A stretch of DNA of 64,000 nt. It comes from CAVVJA01 sp963779485 (lineage in GTDB: Bacteria > Actinomycetota > Actinomycetes > Mycobacteriales > Jatrophihabitantaceae). Position 1 is the first letter of the stretch, and each line of letters opens with the position of its first letter. Position numbers and translations under genes: made by a program. The stretch lies in the NCBI GenBank assembly GCA_963779485.1, contig CAVZYJ010000002.1:1-64000 (forward strand), read 5' to 3'. The notes beneath the pieces are model-generated. The model searched no databases. It had not been told where the DNA came from and was given only the letters and a program-made list of their open reading frames with translations. This document shows, one piece after another, positions 1 to 9,523 of the stretch.

Positions 1-4
1 TTCG

Positions 5-1706
5 TCAGTAACCAGATATGGGAGTTGAAGTGGATTCGACCTGCTCCGTACGCAGTTCGCGGGACCATGGAAATTGCTGGCGCGCCTCGGTCAATTCCTG
101 CTGCGCCGCCTGATCGCGACCCAGGGCTTGCAATACGCGAATCCGCAGGAGATGAAGCTCGGCTTCATTTACCCATCGCAATGCGAGTCCCGACTCTGTC
201 CAGCAGGCTTCATAGTCACCGGATTCGCAGAGGACGCGAACGAGATCAAAGTGTGCGTCCTTGGCGGCGGGGTCCACTCTGAGGGCTAGCCGTAGCCAGT
301 GTTCTGCAAGCGACCATTGCGCAAACTGTTCGGCGCGTTCGCCGGAGTAGATCGCGTAGCTACAAACGGTATTGGCTGCGGCGGCTATCAAGAGTGCGAT
401 CGAGCAGAGCGGCATCAGACGATGCGGCCAGCCTCGCGGTTGTCTCGGAGCGTGTAGTGGCGCCGGGGTTTGATCTTCTCCGTTGCTTAGGTATGGCACG
501 ACCATCCAACAAGCAAGAAGCAACACGCCTTCCGGCCGGTCTAGTGGATTGTCAGAACATGCCACTGCCAGAAATGCGGCTGTTCCCGTCAACGCTGCGC
601 GAACGTCCATTCGACGCCGGTCTTTCCAAGCCGCGATGCACCAGATCGTGATAGCGGCCAGAAAAAGAAGCACATCCAAACGGGCCTATCTCCACAATCT
701 GCTGCACAAACAAATTGTGGGCCTGACTGTCATAGCCCGCATAGACAAAGTTCGAAGGGGGTGTATTGGGCGCGAGTTCCCGGAGATTCTCCGTGTAAAC
801 GTCGTAAAAGCTTCCGATGCCGGCTCCGAGCAGATGCACGTGATGAAGACTGGTCTTTCATAAAAAGATGCGGCCGTTGGCTGCCACTCTTATGCTGCGT
901 GGGTTCAGCACGCGTGTGGTTGCAAATAAGCCGGCCATTGCAATGGACGTCAGTACAACAGACAGTAATAGACGCTTCGGTTTATGCTGCCCTGAAGCTA
1001 GCCAACAAACTGCTCCAGCCAGAACGCCTACGATGGCAGTGCGTTCTCCTGTCGAAGCCAATGCCATCAATATGAATAGAAGGAGGCAAGCACGATAGAT
1101 AACGTGTAGACGATGCAAAGAACAAACACTCCACATCGCGGTGCTCAGAAAGGAGGCTACAAATAACGGGTTTCCGAGGCTGGCCGCAGTCCGCATTCTT
1201 CCTGGAGCAGTCGCACCGGTGAGCAGGCGAGGCAAATCGTAACCGGCCCACCCCGCAAGCACAAGGCAGGCGAGCGCGACAGATGAGATAGCCATCCAAA
1301 GCAAAAGTCTGCCCCCTGCAACGCGCAGTCGAATGAGTGCCGTTACAGCCCCTATGGCGGCCCCGAATACAGAAAATGGCCGCCATGCCGTCTCCCATGC
1401 GCGTGCATGTGCGGTCGCAAGGAATGCCGCCAGAACCAAACCTCCGCAGGACCACTGCAGCACACGGAGTCTTAAACGGTCAGTTTCGCCTACTGAGGCC
1501 TTCTCCGTGGGTGACGAGACTTTGGAAGCAAACAGACAGGCCACGGCTCCAAATACAAACAAGACGGTGCACTTGGCTGCATAAAAGGGCGCATCCATCA
1601 CCGGGCAGACGGACAACATCACCGCGGGAAATGCTGCCAACATTAATGTGCCCCGTGTTCGATAACCGTGGACAAAAAGCTGCATGTGTCTTGAGCTTCG
1701 CTCCAC
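5..1706 (-). pseudogene. Wzy/O-antigen ligase-like polytopic membrane protein with C-terminal TPR region, broken
   Basis: Three collinear reading segments on the minus strand make one protein. The N-terminal part (1706 to 860) is a chain of hydrophobic segments ending GRIFL. An in-frame TGA at 858-860 sits where the family has Trp (GRIFL-W-KTS). The same frame then continues with GAGIGSFYDVY and AHNLFVQQIVEIG, typical of the periplasmic loop of Wzy_C/O-antigen ligases. A one-base frameshift near 676-690 moves translation into the last 224 codons: two membrane segments and a TPR-like helical region (AEHWLRLALRVDPAAKDAHFD begins it). The intact protein would have polymerised or ligated surface polysaccharide at the inner membrane. 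One nonsense and one frameshift make it a pseudogene or a low-quality stretch. Family assignment is by pattern only. The gene is divergent from the lipoprotein gene at 1851. Confidence 0.6.
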
Positions 1707-1739
1707 GACAGCAGCCGGAAGAAAAATTCAATCTTTTGG

Positions 1740-1758
1740 GACGCTATTTTTTAGCGTC
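1740..1758. promoter_or_regulatory. small perfect hairpin between divergent genes
   Basis: GACGCTA (1740-1746) and TAGCGTC (1752-1758) are exact inverted repeats around a TTTTT loop. They lie in the gap between the ligase-like pseudogene (minus) and the lipoprotein gene (plus). This could be an operator or a leader hairpin. A terminator is unlikely because both flanking genes point away from it. Confidence 0.3.
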
Positions 1759-1850
1759 GAATTTTATTCCGCGTTTCGTTATGAGACGACTAGCTCCTTT
1801 AGAACACACCGGGACCGGTTACACACCCCCGGCTGTAAGGAGCGGATCCA

Positions 1851-2546
1851 ATGAAACATATACGCAGAACATTCGCCATGCTCGTGCTACCAGTCGTCCT
1901 GACCGGGGTTGGTTGCAAAAAGAACGCCACAACTCCGCAGACAGTGGCCGCGGTAACAACACCAGCCTCCAACAGCGCAGCCTCTGTCCCGACAGCATTG
2001 CCTAACTCGGCGCCAACCTCAATGCCAGGACTCACTGTCGAGACGACATCCGGACTCAAAGGCGCAGATTGGGCAATGAAGCAGGACGCCATCTCCAACG
2101 ACGCCAATGGACAGTGGGCCGTGACTGCATCCGCTTCGTCTGCATATAACGACGCCTCGGGACATGATGACAATTCAGCGTTCCAGGCAACGGGTGCTCC
2201 CAACGTCCAGACAGAGGGTGATAACGGCAATGCCTGGACGCCCAAAGAACCTGACGCGGGTCTGGAATGGCTAGATCTGGTCTATTCGAAGCCGGTATTC
2301 GCCAACGACCGTATCCGTGAGAGCGCTGGTGCAGGAGTTGTCGCCAAGGTCGATTTCTACGACGAACAGGGACAACCACATACTCTCTGGACGGGTACCG
2401 ATCCGACGACTGGCTTGAACTACTTCATGCTGAATCTTCCAAAGACCGCGTTCAAGACCAACCATCTCCGGCTCACGCTGGCTACGAATGTTATCTCCGG
2501 CTACAACGAGATCGACGCTGTGCAACTAGTAGGCACTGAGCAGTAA
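1851..2546 (+). CDS. secreted lipoprotein with C-terminal galactose-binding-like (jelly-roll) domain
   Basis: The protein has 231 residues. The N-terminus is a lipoprotein signal: positive start, hydrophobic core and lipobox LTGVGC, so Cys22 should be lipidated. A low-complexity Ala/Thr/Ser/Pro linker (about 25-60) follows. The C-terminal domain (about 85-230) reads WAVTASASSAYND, FQATGAPNVQ, WLDLVYSKPV, VAKVDFYDEQGQPHTLW and ends NEIDAVQLVG. This is the pattern of discoidin-like beta-sandwich domains found on cell-surface proteins of Gram-negative bacteria. AAGGAG lies 9 bases before the ATG, supporting this start. It begins a co-directional run of five genes to 5776. The ligand is unknown; membrane anchoring and the domain class are well supported, the role is inference. 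Confidence 0.65.
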   Translation: MKHIRRTFAMLVLPVVLTGVGCKKNATTPQTVAAVTTPASNSAASVPTALPNSAPTSMPGLTVETTSGLKGADWAMKQDAISNDANGQWAVTASASSAYNDASGHDDNSAFQATGAPNVQTEGDNGNAWTPKEPDAGLEWLDLVYSKPVFANDRIRESAGAGVVAKVDFYDEQGQPHTLWTGTDPTTGLNYFMLNLPKTAFKTNHLRLTLATNVISGYNEIDAVQLVGTEQ

Positions 2547-2564
2547 TGCACGAGGAGCATACAG

Positions 2565-3074
2565 ATGAAAAAGTACTTCTTCTCAGCACTAGCCTTCGTT
2601 CTTCTCGCGTTCGGTGGAATGCGTACTGCGTCCGCTCAGTTGCACCCCTTCAACGACGCGGACACACGGGAATTGCAGTCCTTCCGGTTAAACGATGACA
2701 TCGTGGAGCGCTATCGCAGCGCAACTCTGGCTCTTATGGAGTACGCAAAGGCCCACCCATCGAAGGACGATCCTGACGATGAGAAGGACTCGAAAAAGGG
2801 AGAGCCTTCCATCAGCGATTTGGTCAGCGGAATGTCCAAGAGCCCGCAGCTTCCGTCGATCATGCAGAGTAAGGGCATTTCACCACGGCAATATGTCGAG
2901 ACCATGCTCGTCCTCGTCACGGGTTACAGCATTGCGTCCATGCAACGAGATGGACAACAAGCGGCCATGAAGCCATCGCCAATTGTCTCTACGGCGAATA
3001 TGGAATACATCAAACGCAATTACGATCACCTCGGCACACTGCTTAGCAGCATCGCAGGCACGGGCGACCAGTAA
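2565..3074 (+). CDS. hypothetical exported protein, 169 aa
   Basis: A clear Sec signal peptide (MKKYFFSALAFVLLAFGG then cleavage after ASA, about residue 24) precedes a soluble, charged, helix-rich mature part with a DDPDDEKDSKK acidic/basic patch at about 67-77. GAGGAG precedes the ATG at normal spacing. It starts 19 bases after the lipoprotein gene and is followed after 24 bases by the Het-C-like gene, so co-transcription is likely. I recognise no catalytic motif or named family. It is probably periplasmic. Confidence 0.55.
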   Translation: MKKYFFSALAFVLLAFGGMRTASAQLHPFNDADTRELQSFRLNDDIVERYRSATLALMEYAKAHPSKDDPDDEKDSKKGEPSISDLVSGMSKSPQLPSIMQSKGISPRQYVETMLVLVTGYSIASMQRDGQQAAMKPSPIVSTANMEYIKRNYDHLGTLLSSIAGTGDQ

Positions 3075-3098
3075 CCGAATGTCGCTAGGGGTGTGCAT

Positions 3099-4521
3099 AT
3101 GTGGAATCTCTTACGCAAAACGGTCGCCATGGTTTCCATGTGGCTCTTGATTCAGCCAAATGTATTTGCATTCGACACCTTCTGGCACTCAGCTGCGACC
3201 GGTGCCGTTGGGCGTGAGTTTCAATTCAGTGCCGATGCCAGTAATATCCTGCAGTTCGGTAATTTTGCCGGGCCAGATTTCTTTGGCCCACTGTACGACT
3301 CGGCTGTCGGCAAGAGGGCCGAAGCGCTAGATAACAAACCTAACTCGCAGGCATTCCTCGACTTCATGAACTTTCGCGGAACACCCCCGACGACTGTAGT
3401 TCGTAAGTCGGCTATCTACATGCACTTCGATAACCTGAATGGGAAGATTACCAGCAACGGTCAGTTCGACTATCTCTTCATGCGGCTGCTTTGGAATACC
3501 CAGGGGCGCTTGAAGCGAATTACCAAACGCAAAGAACGAAGGCCTGAAGAAGATTGCGATCCTAGAGACGCTAGGGGCGTCCTTGCACATGGTGCAGGAC
3601 TTCTATAGTCACAGCGATTGGACCCACAACGATTTCGAGAAGATGGGTATTCCGCTGGTAAAGACTTCCTGGGGAAAGATGCGCGCACCTACATGGTTTG
3701 AAGTCCGGGCGAAGTTGGGAGATCCCGATAGATGGCCATTCAAGGTGCGCTCGGGTATCTATCCGCCTACTGAGGGCGAGCGATACTCCCATACTCACAT
3801 GAATCATGACAATTCTCAATTGTTCTATGAGAAGGAAGCTCAGGATCCTTTCCACGAGGCAGGCGCATTTCCTTCCAGCAAGGGTGTGAGCGAGCATCAG
3901 CTATTTGCGGTGAACTCAGCCGCTGGAGCCAGCATTGAGTGGGTAAAGCTGTTGATGACATTTCCTGCTGCAAAAAATGCCATTGAGTATGCCCGCACAT
4001 GGGACGTGAAGAAGTTCAATCCGATGATGGAGCATGATCTCGAAAGCGGATTGGCGTCGACTCTTCTTATGTCTTGCGTAGTGAACAAGTGGGATGGAGA
4101 CAAGCCTCCCCAGCAGCGTAAAACCCAATGCTCCGCAATGTTCGGCGTGGTCCCGGCAATGGCTCTTGCGCCGATGTCGGGTGTGCTGCCCACACCAGCT
4201 AATGAGTTCTGGGGAGTGGAGATTCAACAGAATATTGTTGCTCACCTAACTACCGGCTTTGGAAGCGCAGACGGCAACTACATCTTCGATCGAGGATTTA
4301 TCAAGAATTACTTTCCCAAAGGCGTTCCATCTATCACTTAGGAAAATCGATCGTCATATCCGCACGAAGAGTTGCTGACGACGGTCTCTGATTCAGCTAC
4401 TCCCTTTGCCACCTATTACAAAAACGGAGAGTATCGCAACGGTGTGAAGGTGTGGCATGAGTACGAATACTACTGGAACGCATACAAAGTCACAGAACCT
4501 TTGAGCATTACTGAGAAGTAA
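3099..4521 (+). pseudogene. Het-C/zinc phospholipase C-like exported protein, broken by a frameshift and an in-frame stop
   Basis: The N-terminal frame has a signal peptide (LLRKTVAMVSMWLLIQPNVFA) and runs to about 3511. A one-base shift between 3511 and 3541 moves it into the frame reading ILETLGASLHMVQDFYSHSDW. That motif is the conserved heart of the Het-C domain, related to the phospholipase C/P1 nuclease fold. This frame hits TAG at 4339-4341. The same frame stays open behind it, with 59 plausible codons (YPHEELLTTVSDSATPFATY and so on) to a TAA at 4519-4521, followed at once by the next gene's ribosome site. So the original protein was about 470 residues and is now disrupted twice. An AGGGG site fits the ATG at 3099 better than the GTG at 3093. 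Function is inferred from the motif only. Confidence 0.6.
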
Positions 4522-4534
4522 GGAGAGTGTATCT

Positions 4535-5221
4535 ATGCGAAAGAAAATTGGCAGCCTTGCAATTCTATTTCTGGCGACTGCCGCGGGGGGCTTCGCACAG
4601 ACCTCCGGTTCATCCACCCTTGCGACGCTGAAGTATCAATACAAGGTGGGCGTTCTACCATTCGTCGATACCACGGGCACCCTTGAAGACAAAGGAACTG
4701 CAATCGGCCGTCTCTTGCAGTCCGAGCTGACGCACAATTCCGACCTCGAAGTTCGCTTCATCAAACCAGGAGACGATGCGGGCAGCGATATTGATTCCGA
4801 TGCTGCTGCTAAATTGGCACGTGACCATAAGAACGATGTCGTCGTTCTAACCACGATCCTCTCCGCACAGGTAGACGAATCGGATCACAGCGCGCAAGGG
4901 CCGAGCATCTTCGGTCAGACGCTCGGAGGCTCTACCCATTCCGCCAAGGCAACTGTCGAATTGCAGGCCGACCTATATAGTTCGGTCACTGGTAAGAAAA
5001 TCGATAGCATTCGCGTAACCGGCGAAGAAAAGGTCAGCAAGCTATCCGGGAGCGCCGACACATCGCTCGGCACCCTGGGAAGCGACGGGCAGGCACCCGA
5101 CTCACCACTGGGTAAGGCGATGCAAAAAGCAGTTCATAACGTAGCGATTCGCATCGCCGCCGACGAGCAGAAGATGCTGCGTTATCAGCCTTCCGGCGAT
5201 GCCAACTCATCTACACCATAG
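4535..5221 (+). CDS. CsgG/LpoB-like exported protein
   Basis: The protein has 228 residues. A signal peptide (MRKKIGSLAILFLATAAGGFAQ) is followed by YKVGVLPFVDTTG, then an alternating alpha/beta region with DVVVLTTIL and VELQADLYSSVTGKKIDS. This is the layout of the CsgG / LpoB / periplasmic GNA1162-like fold, where a VAVLPF..-type first strand is diagnostic. No lipobox Cys is seen, so it is probably a soluble periplasmic member rather than an outer-membrane secretion pore. TAAGGAGAG precedes the ATG, overlapping the stop region of the broken Het-C gene. Its position between two exported proteins suggests an envelope role. The exact function is unknown. Confidence 0.5.
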   Translation: MRKKIGSLAILFLATAAGGFAQTSGSSTLATLKYQYKVGVLPFVDTTGTLEDKGTAIGRLLQSELTHNSDLEVRFIKPGDDAGSDIDSDAAAKLARDHKNDVVVLTTILSAQVDESDHSAQGPSIFGQTLGGSTHSAKATVELQADLYSSVTGKKIDSIRVTGEEKVSKLSGSADTSLGTLGSDGQAPDSPLGKAMQKAVHNVAIRIAADEQKMLRYQPSGDANSSTP

Positions 5222-5350
5222 GAAACGAGCCATAAGAAACTCGAAGCCCTAAAACTTTCTTCCGAAACTTTCACACACACGAAAGCCTAAGTGAAGACAC
5301 ACAGCATCATGCTGTCTCACCATTTTTTATCAATACGAGGAGCTCATTCC

Positions 5351-5776
5351 ATGCAATGTCCGGTTTGCAATACAGAAACAGGGAGCAGTTCCACATTTTG
5401 CCCACACTGCGGAGCAAATACTGCGACCGGCGCTGTTGCCGCCCAGTCGATAGCTCAACCAAGCGGACTTTCCGATACTGCCGCCGGTACTATCGCTTAC
5501 CTCACATTCATTCCAGCAATTGTCTTTCTCGCAATGGAGCCTTATAACCGCAGTTCCTACGTACGATTCCATGCCTGGCAATCGATCTTTCTCGGAATTG
5601 CCATCATTGCAATTAACACGATCCTCGGATTGATCCCGATCGTTGGATGGATCGCCGCACCAATCATCAGCCTGGGATTCCTGATTTTATGGATCATCGT
5701 CCTGATTAAAGCCAGCAAGGGCGAGCGCTGCAAGGTTCCTTTCATCGGGAACTTTGCAGAGCAGCAAGCGAAGTGA
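5351..5776 (+). CDS. zinc-ribbon DUF4870/Tic20-like membrane protein
   Basis: The protein has 141 residues from the ATG at 5351, chosen because GAGGAG lies 9 bases upstream; an upstream in-frame start exists without such a site. The first 25 residues are a zinc ribbon, CPVC...CPHC. A linker and three hydrophobic segments follow (about 40-60, 75-100, 100-125), with the signature FHAWQSIFLGIAI and a closing KVPFIGNFA. That arrangement is the DUF4870 family of small bacterial membrane proteins related to plastid Tic20. It closes the run of plus-strand genes from 1851 and converges on the FAD oxidase gene. The biochemical role of the family is not established. Confidence 0.7.
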   Translation: MQCPVCNTETGSSSTFCPHCGANTATGAVAAQSIAQPSGLSDTAAGTIAYLTFIPAIVFLAMEPYNRSSYVRFHAWQSIFLGIAIIAINTILGLIPIVGWIAAPIISLGFLILWIIVLIKASKGERCKVPFIGNFAEQQAK

Positions 5777-5805
5777 TCCACCAACAGACAATAAGTGTGT
5801 GCAAC

Positions 5806-7194
5806 CTATAGGGGCTTGGCATCCGGCCGGATATTCTGATTGACCCGGAGGAAATTATCCGGGTCGTACCTTGCTTTCGTCCGAGCCAGCCTCTCGTAGT
5901 TGTCACGGTATGTCGCGCGAATGCGTTCTTCGCCTTCGCCGTCCATCATGAAGTTTATGTATGCTCCACCCGCTCCGTATGGGTGTAGCGCATCCCAGTA
6001 ATTCCTAGCCCAGGTAGTGATGTGATCTTTATTCGCCGGATCCGGATCTACCCCGACGATCACCTCGCTCCAGGTAGCATCGCGATAACTCCACGGCGTG
6101 TCATTGTTTGTCGGTTTGTGTGCCGCGCCGTTGATAGGATAGAGATGCATCGTCGAGTGCAGTGAGGGCAGTTCGGAGCCATGTTTCACATGGAGAGCAA
6201 TCGCCTCGTCGCTCAGCTCCTTCACGAAGTCAGCCTTCCAGTACCACTGCAAACCTGGCGGATAAAGGCCGTCGAACATGGTTTGCAGCATGGGAAAAGG
6301 CATAGGCGCGAAAAATTCGAAAACCGGGGGGCGAAATCTGCGCAGCGGTTCGAGAATCTCGTTCGCTCGTTCCTGGGTTCCGATAGAGCACCATACGATG
6401 CCGCACATTTTTTTGAAATGTATCTCTTCCGGAAAGGGAGGCCCGGGGGGAACGGTGAGGAATGCAAAAAAGCCGTTGATCTCCTGCGGCGCTTTAACGA
6501 TGAACTCGCGATACCACTTCATGACATCGGAGGCCTGATCCAGGTTCCAAAGCATCGGACCGGCACACACCATTTGAACCGGATGTGCCTGGAAGAGAAA
6601 CGAAGTCACTACACCGAAGTTTCCTCCGCCTCCACGGATAGCCCAGAATAACTCGGGATTCTCGTTGACGCTGGCTACTACAAATCTTCCATCAGGCAGG
6701 ACAACATCGGCTTCTAAGAGGCTATCGATGGTTTAGCCGAACTGCCGCGTGAGATGTCCCATGCCGCCGCCCAGGGTCAAGCCTCCGACTCCAGTGGTTG
6801 AAATAATTCCAGATGGTACTGCGAGCCCAAATGCATGCGTCGCGTGATCTACATCGCCCCAGGTGGTTCCGCCACCCACACGTACCGTCTGTGCCGTTGG
6901 ATCGACGTGAACGTACTTGATGGGGGAAAGGTCGATGACCAAACCATCGTCACAGACTCCCAAGCCTCCGGCATTATGCCCGCCGCCTCGAATCGAAACG
7001 CGCAGATCATGTTTTCGGCCGAAATGAATGGAGGTCATCACGTCGGCTACATCCGCGCATTTGGCGATCAAACGCGGTTTGCGATCGATCATCGCGTTGT
7101 ATACTTTGCGTTCTTTCTCGTATTGCGCATCTGTCGGCTCAATCAGATCACCGCGGAGTTGGCCTTTGAATTCGGCGACATCTTCCTGTTGCAT
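5806..7194 (-). pseudogene. FAD-linked oxidase (berberine-bridge/6-hydroxynicotine oxidase type) with an in-frame stop
   Basis: The ATG at 7194 follows GTAGGAGAC and is the best start. The N-terminal FAD (PCMH) domain shows SIRGGGHNAGG, whose His normally carries covalent FAD, then GGGTTWGDVDHATHAFGLAV and TLGGGMGHLTRQFG. A TAA at 6733-6735 then interrupts. The same frame continues immediately as TIDSLLEADVVLPDGRFV and AIRGGGGNFGVVTSF, exactly the family's next blocks, to the C-terminal BBE motif YDPDNFLRVNQNI. Family members normally have Leu at the stop position (TTA to TAA is one change). Intact, it would be a soluble flavoprotein oxidising an alcohol, amine or sugar. As read it is truncated at about 154 residues. 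Confidence 0.7.
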
Positions 7195-8257
7195 GTCTCC
7201 TACCTTTCTGGGCAAAAAAATCCCGCCACTTTATCTTCCAATGAGTGCCTGAGGAAAGCGTTACCTGCCATTCCGGAAACGAATCGATTCTAACTCTCAC
7301 GTTGGGGGGCGTGTCATGTGATATCGGACTGGGGCGGGGAGTGAGGTAGCCGATGTCGGTCGCTCGCGCTGAGAGATTCGCCTACGAGGCTTTGTAAAAA
7401 CCCAACTTCTCTCTGAATCACCATGCCCGCATTTCAGGGGTGATTGTCTGGTACAGGGTCAAAACGGATGATTGTTATTTGCGCTAAATCACTACAAGCA
7501 AACATTAAGGCCACAGTAGAAGGTGCCCTTAGCTCTGTTTTAATTCGGCAATGAGAGAGTCTAAAAATTGCTCCTCTGGCCCTAATTCAACCGTTGGCGT
7601 TGCGAAGTGGTTGCGGGGGGTAGGATTTGAACCTACGACCTTTGTTATGAAGCTAACTATATCTTTTAGTTTCGATGAGATAGGTCGTCACGACTAATCG
7701 GAGCACGTCAATAGATATACGGATTATAGATATATCGCTTGTAAGTAGTCCCTCGAAACGATCCAAAACGTTGTATTCATGAGGTAACATTGCCAATTGG
7801 GATTGGCACTCGACGTGATCGATCCATGCCCCGATCAAAAGCCCCGGCGACGATCATATCTCTCTTGGTGAATTAGCATTGCTCATTTTACAAGGGCGTT
7901 TCTCGTTACTTTGTCCCGTTGCTGACACGTAAACCGAGATCAATGAGTGCATTGCCCTTCCATGAGAAGGCCTGTCGGTGTCAACCCGTTTTTGCTGTGG
8001 TTGGGACAAGTTCATCTCCTGTCGATCGAAAAGGGATTCCTTGCTCGCCGAGTTGCTTTTGTCGCCACCCTTCCATCCGCACTCTGATGTGAGCGTTCAA
8101 TCGCTCGGTGCAAGTTGGGTGTTCTCGATTCAGCCGGTGCTGCCACCTGTTATTGCGACCTTTCACTCGATCTCGCAGAAGGAGTGTTGGGCCAGGGCAA
8201 TGACGCAGTCACCGGAACTCGGCTTCTAACGCTAAACCTCCATACATCTGGACTAAA
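7195..8257. other. about 1 kb without a supportable protein gene
   Basis: All frames here are short and none has a convincing start with a ribosome site. The stretch is AT-richer than its flanks. It holds one recognisable item, the 3' half of an initiator-type tRNA at 7608-7652 (separate entry). Its right part adjoins the IS110-type transposase gene and probably contains that element's non-coding end, but I cannot place the exact element boundary. Confidence 0.5.
7608..7652 (-). tRNA. 3' half of initiator tRNA-Met (CAU), 5' half absent
   Basis: Read on the minus strand, this stretch gives a CAT anticodon context (TTCATAAC), then AAGGTCGTAGG, the T-arm GTAGG-TTCAAAT-CCTAC, an acceptor strand CCCCGCA and an encoded ACCA. 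This matches the 3' part of bacterial tRNA-fMet. One extra C in the C-run breaks strict numbering. Upstream of the anticodon the sequence no longer resembles a D-arm or a 5' acceptor, so this is a fragment and not a working tRNA. Such 3' halves are what integrases leave as an attachment-site copy at the end of an integrated element. Confidence 0.5.
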
Positions 8258-9361
8258 CTATGCGACTGCCGGCAGTGTGGCCCGACCGCTTGGCCGTAGT
8301 GGTACATAAACATCTCCGCTAACCCATAGTCGATGCAGCAGGACGGCCAGCTTACGCGCGACTGCGATCACGGCGCGTTTCTTCCCGCGCTTGCCTCCGT
8401 GCTCAGCCAGCTTCATGCCCCATCGGCGCAGGTCGCTGTCGACTCCCCAGGGGCCGAGAACATGATGCGCAGCCTGCACCATGAGTGTTCGCAGATACGG
8501 ATCGCCCTCTTTGCTGATGTGCATCTGCGGCTCGCTCTGTCCCGAGTTGCGCCTTCCAGGTTGCAGCCCCACATAGCAGGCTGCATCCCGGCTCTTATGA
8601 AAACGGTGTGGATCTTCCAGAGTCAGCATGTACGTGAGGGCGATCAGCGTTCCCACTCCTTTGATCTGCTTCAGCCTCTCTGCTTCTGGATATCTGTTCC
8701 GTGCCATGGACTCGAGCAGTTGGTCGTACTCGCAGATCCGTTCGCTGACCGACTCTATCTCTCTCATCATCGGATCCAGTGCACTCTTCAACTCGGGACT
8801 CAGATCCTGGGCCGCCTTCGGCTTCATCCCGCGTGCGTTGCATCCGCGGAGCCGCTCCCCGTAGGACTTCGTCAGGCCGCGCGCCGCGTTGACCAACATC
8901 GTCCGTGTGCGCACCAGAGCAGCTCGCGCCCGGATCACCGTCAGATCCGCTTGTGCCTCGGCGCTGCGATGCTTCACTGGACACAACAGCTCCGGATCGA
9001 TCCTTACGAGCCGCGCAAGCGTCCTAGCGTCGATCCGATCATCCTTGCGCCTGCTCTCCCCGATCAGCCGCACGCTGCGCGCGTGCGCCACGATCGCCTC
9101 ATGACCGAGTTCACTAAGCAAACGGCTTACCCACGGCGAATGCGTTCCGGTCTCCAGTGCAATACGGCTCCGAGGGATAGCTCCGAAAACCTCTTTTATC
9201 GCCTTCGGCGTCGTGCTCACCTTCTGCTTCAGCAGCACTTCACCTGCCTCATCCAGCACGCAATAAAAGCTCGACCGATCGCCCAGATCCAGGCCGACGG
9301 TCAGGCGTCGGTCCTTCCTGTTGAATGTCTGCTGCATCATCGTGGTGGTAAGCTTCTTCAT
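8258..9361 (-). CDS. IS110-family transposase (DEDD type), apparently intact
   Basis: The protein has 367 residues. The N-terminal RuvC-like DEDD domain starts VGLDLGDRSSFYCVLDEAG and includes ALETGTHSPWVSRLLSELGH and KDDRIDARTLARL. The C-terminal Transposase_20 domain has IKGVGTLIALTYMLTLEDPHRF and YVGLQPGRRNSG. Both domains and the usual length are present with no internal stop, so the copy may be functional. IS110 elements lack long inverted repeats and I could not fix the element ends. It sits at the right edge of the Gram-negative-like segment. Codon use resembles that segment more than the actinobacterial part. Confidence 0.9.
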   Translation of the reverse strand: MKKLTTTMMQQTFNRKDRRLTVGLDLGDRSSFYCVLDEAGEVLLKQKVSTTPKAIKEVFGAIPRSRIALETGTHSPWVSRLLSELGHEAIVAHARSVRLIGESRRKDDRIDARTLARLVRIDPELLCPVKHRSAEAQADLTVIRARAALVRTRTMLVNAARGLTKSYGERLRGCNARGMKPKAAQDLSPELKSALDPMMREIESVSERICEYDQLLESMARNRYPEAERLKQIKGVGTLIALTYMLTLEDPHRFHKSRDAACYVGLQPGRRNSGQSEPQMHISKEGDPYLRTLMVQAAHHVLGPWGVDSDLRRWGMKLAEHGGKRGKKRAVIAVARKLAVLLHRLWVSGDVYVPLRPSGRATLPAVA

Positions 9362-9523
9362 CGCCGGTCTCCTTGTCTCCCGCGCTTCAAGCGCGTCGAT
9401 AACTTGGGAGCTTAACGCATCCCGCTGGAGATCGGCCTTCTCATCCCATCTGTTAGCACCAGTTGAGATCAGGATCGGTAAACAGAAGCCGGCTAATGAG
9501 GACTTGTCGTAGTTCGCAAGGCT

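Noticed and set aside
858..6735. Stop-codon readthrough or an alternative genetic code
   Set aside because: TGA, TAG and TAA all occur as internal stops and frameshifts occur too; single mutations or errors explain them better than recoding.
8258..9361. IS110 element ends with long inverted repeats
   Set aside because: No convincing terminal inverted repeats or target duplication could be read; this family normally lacks them.
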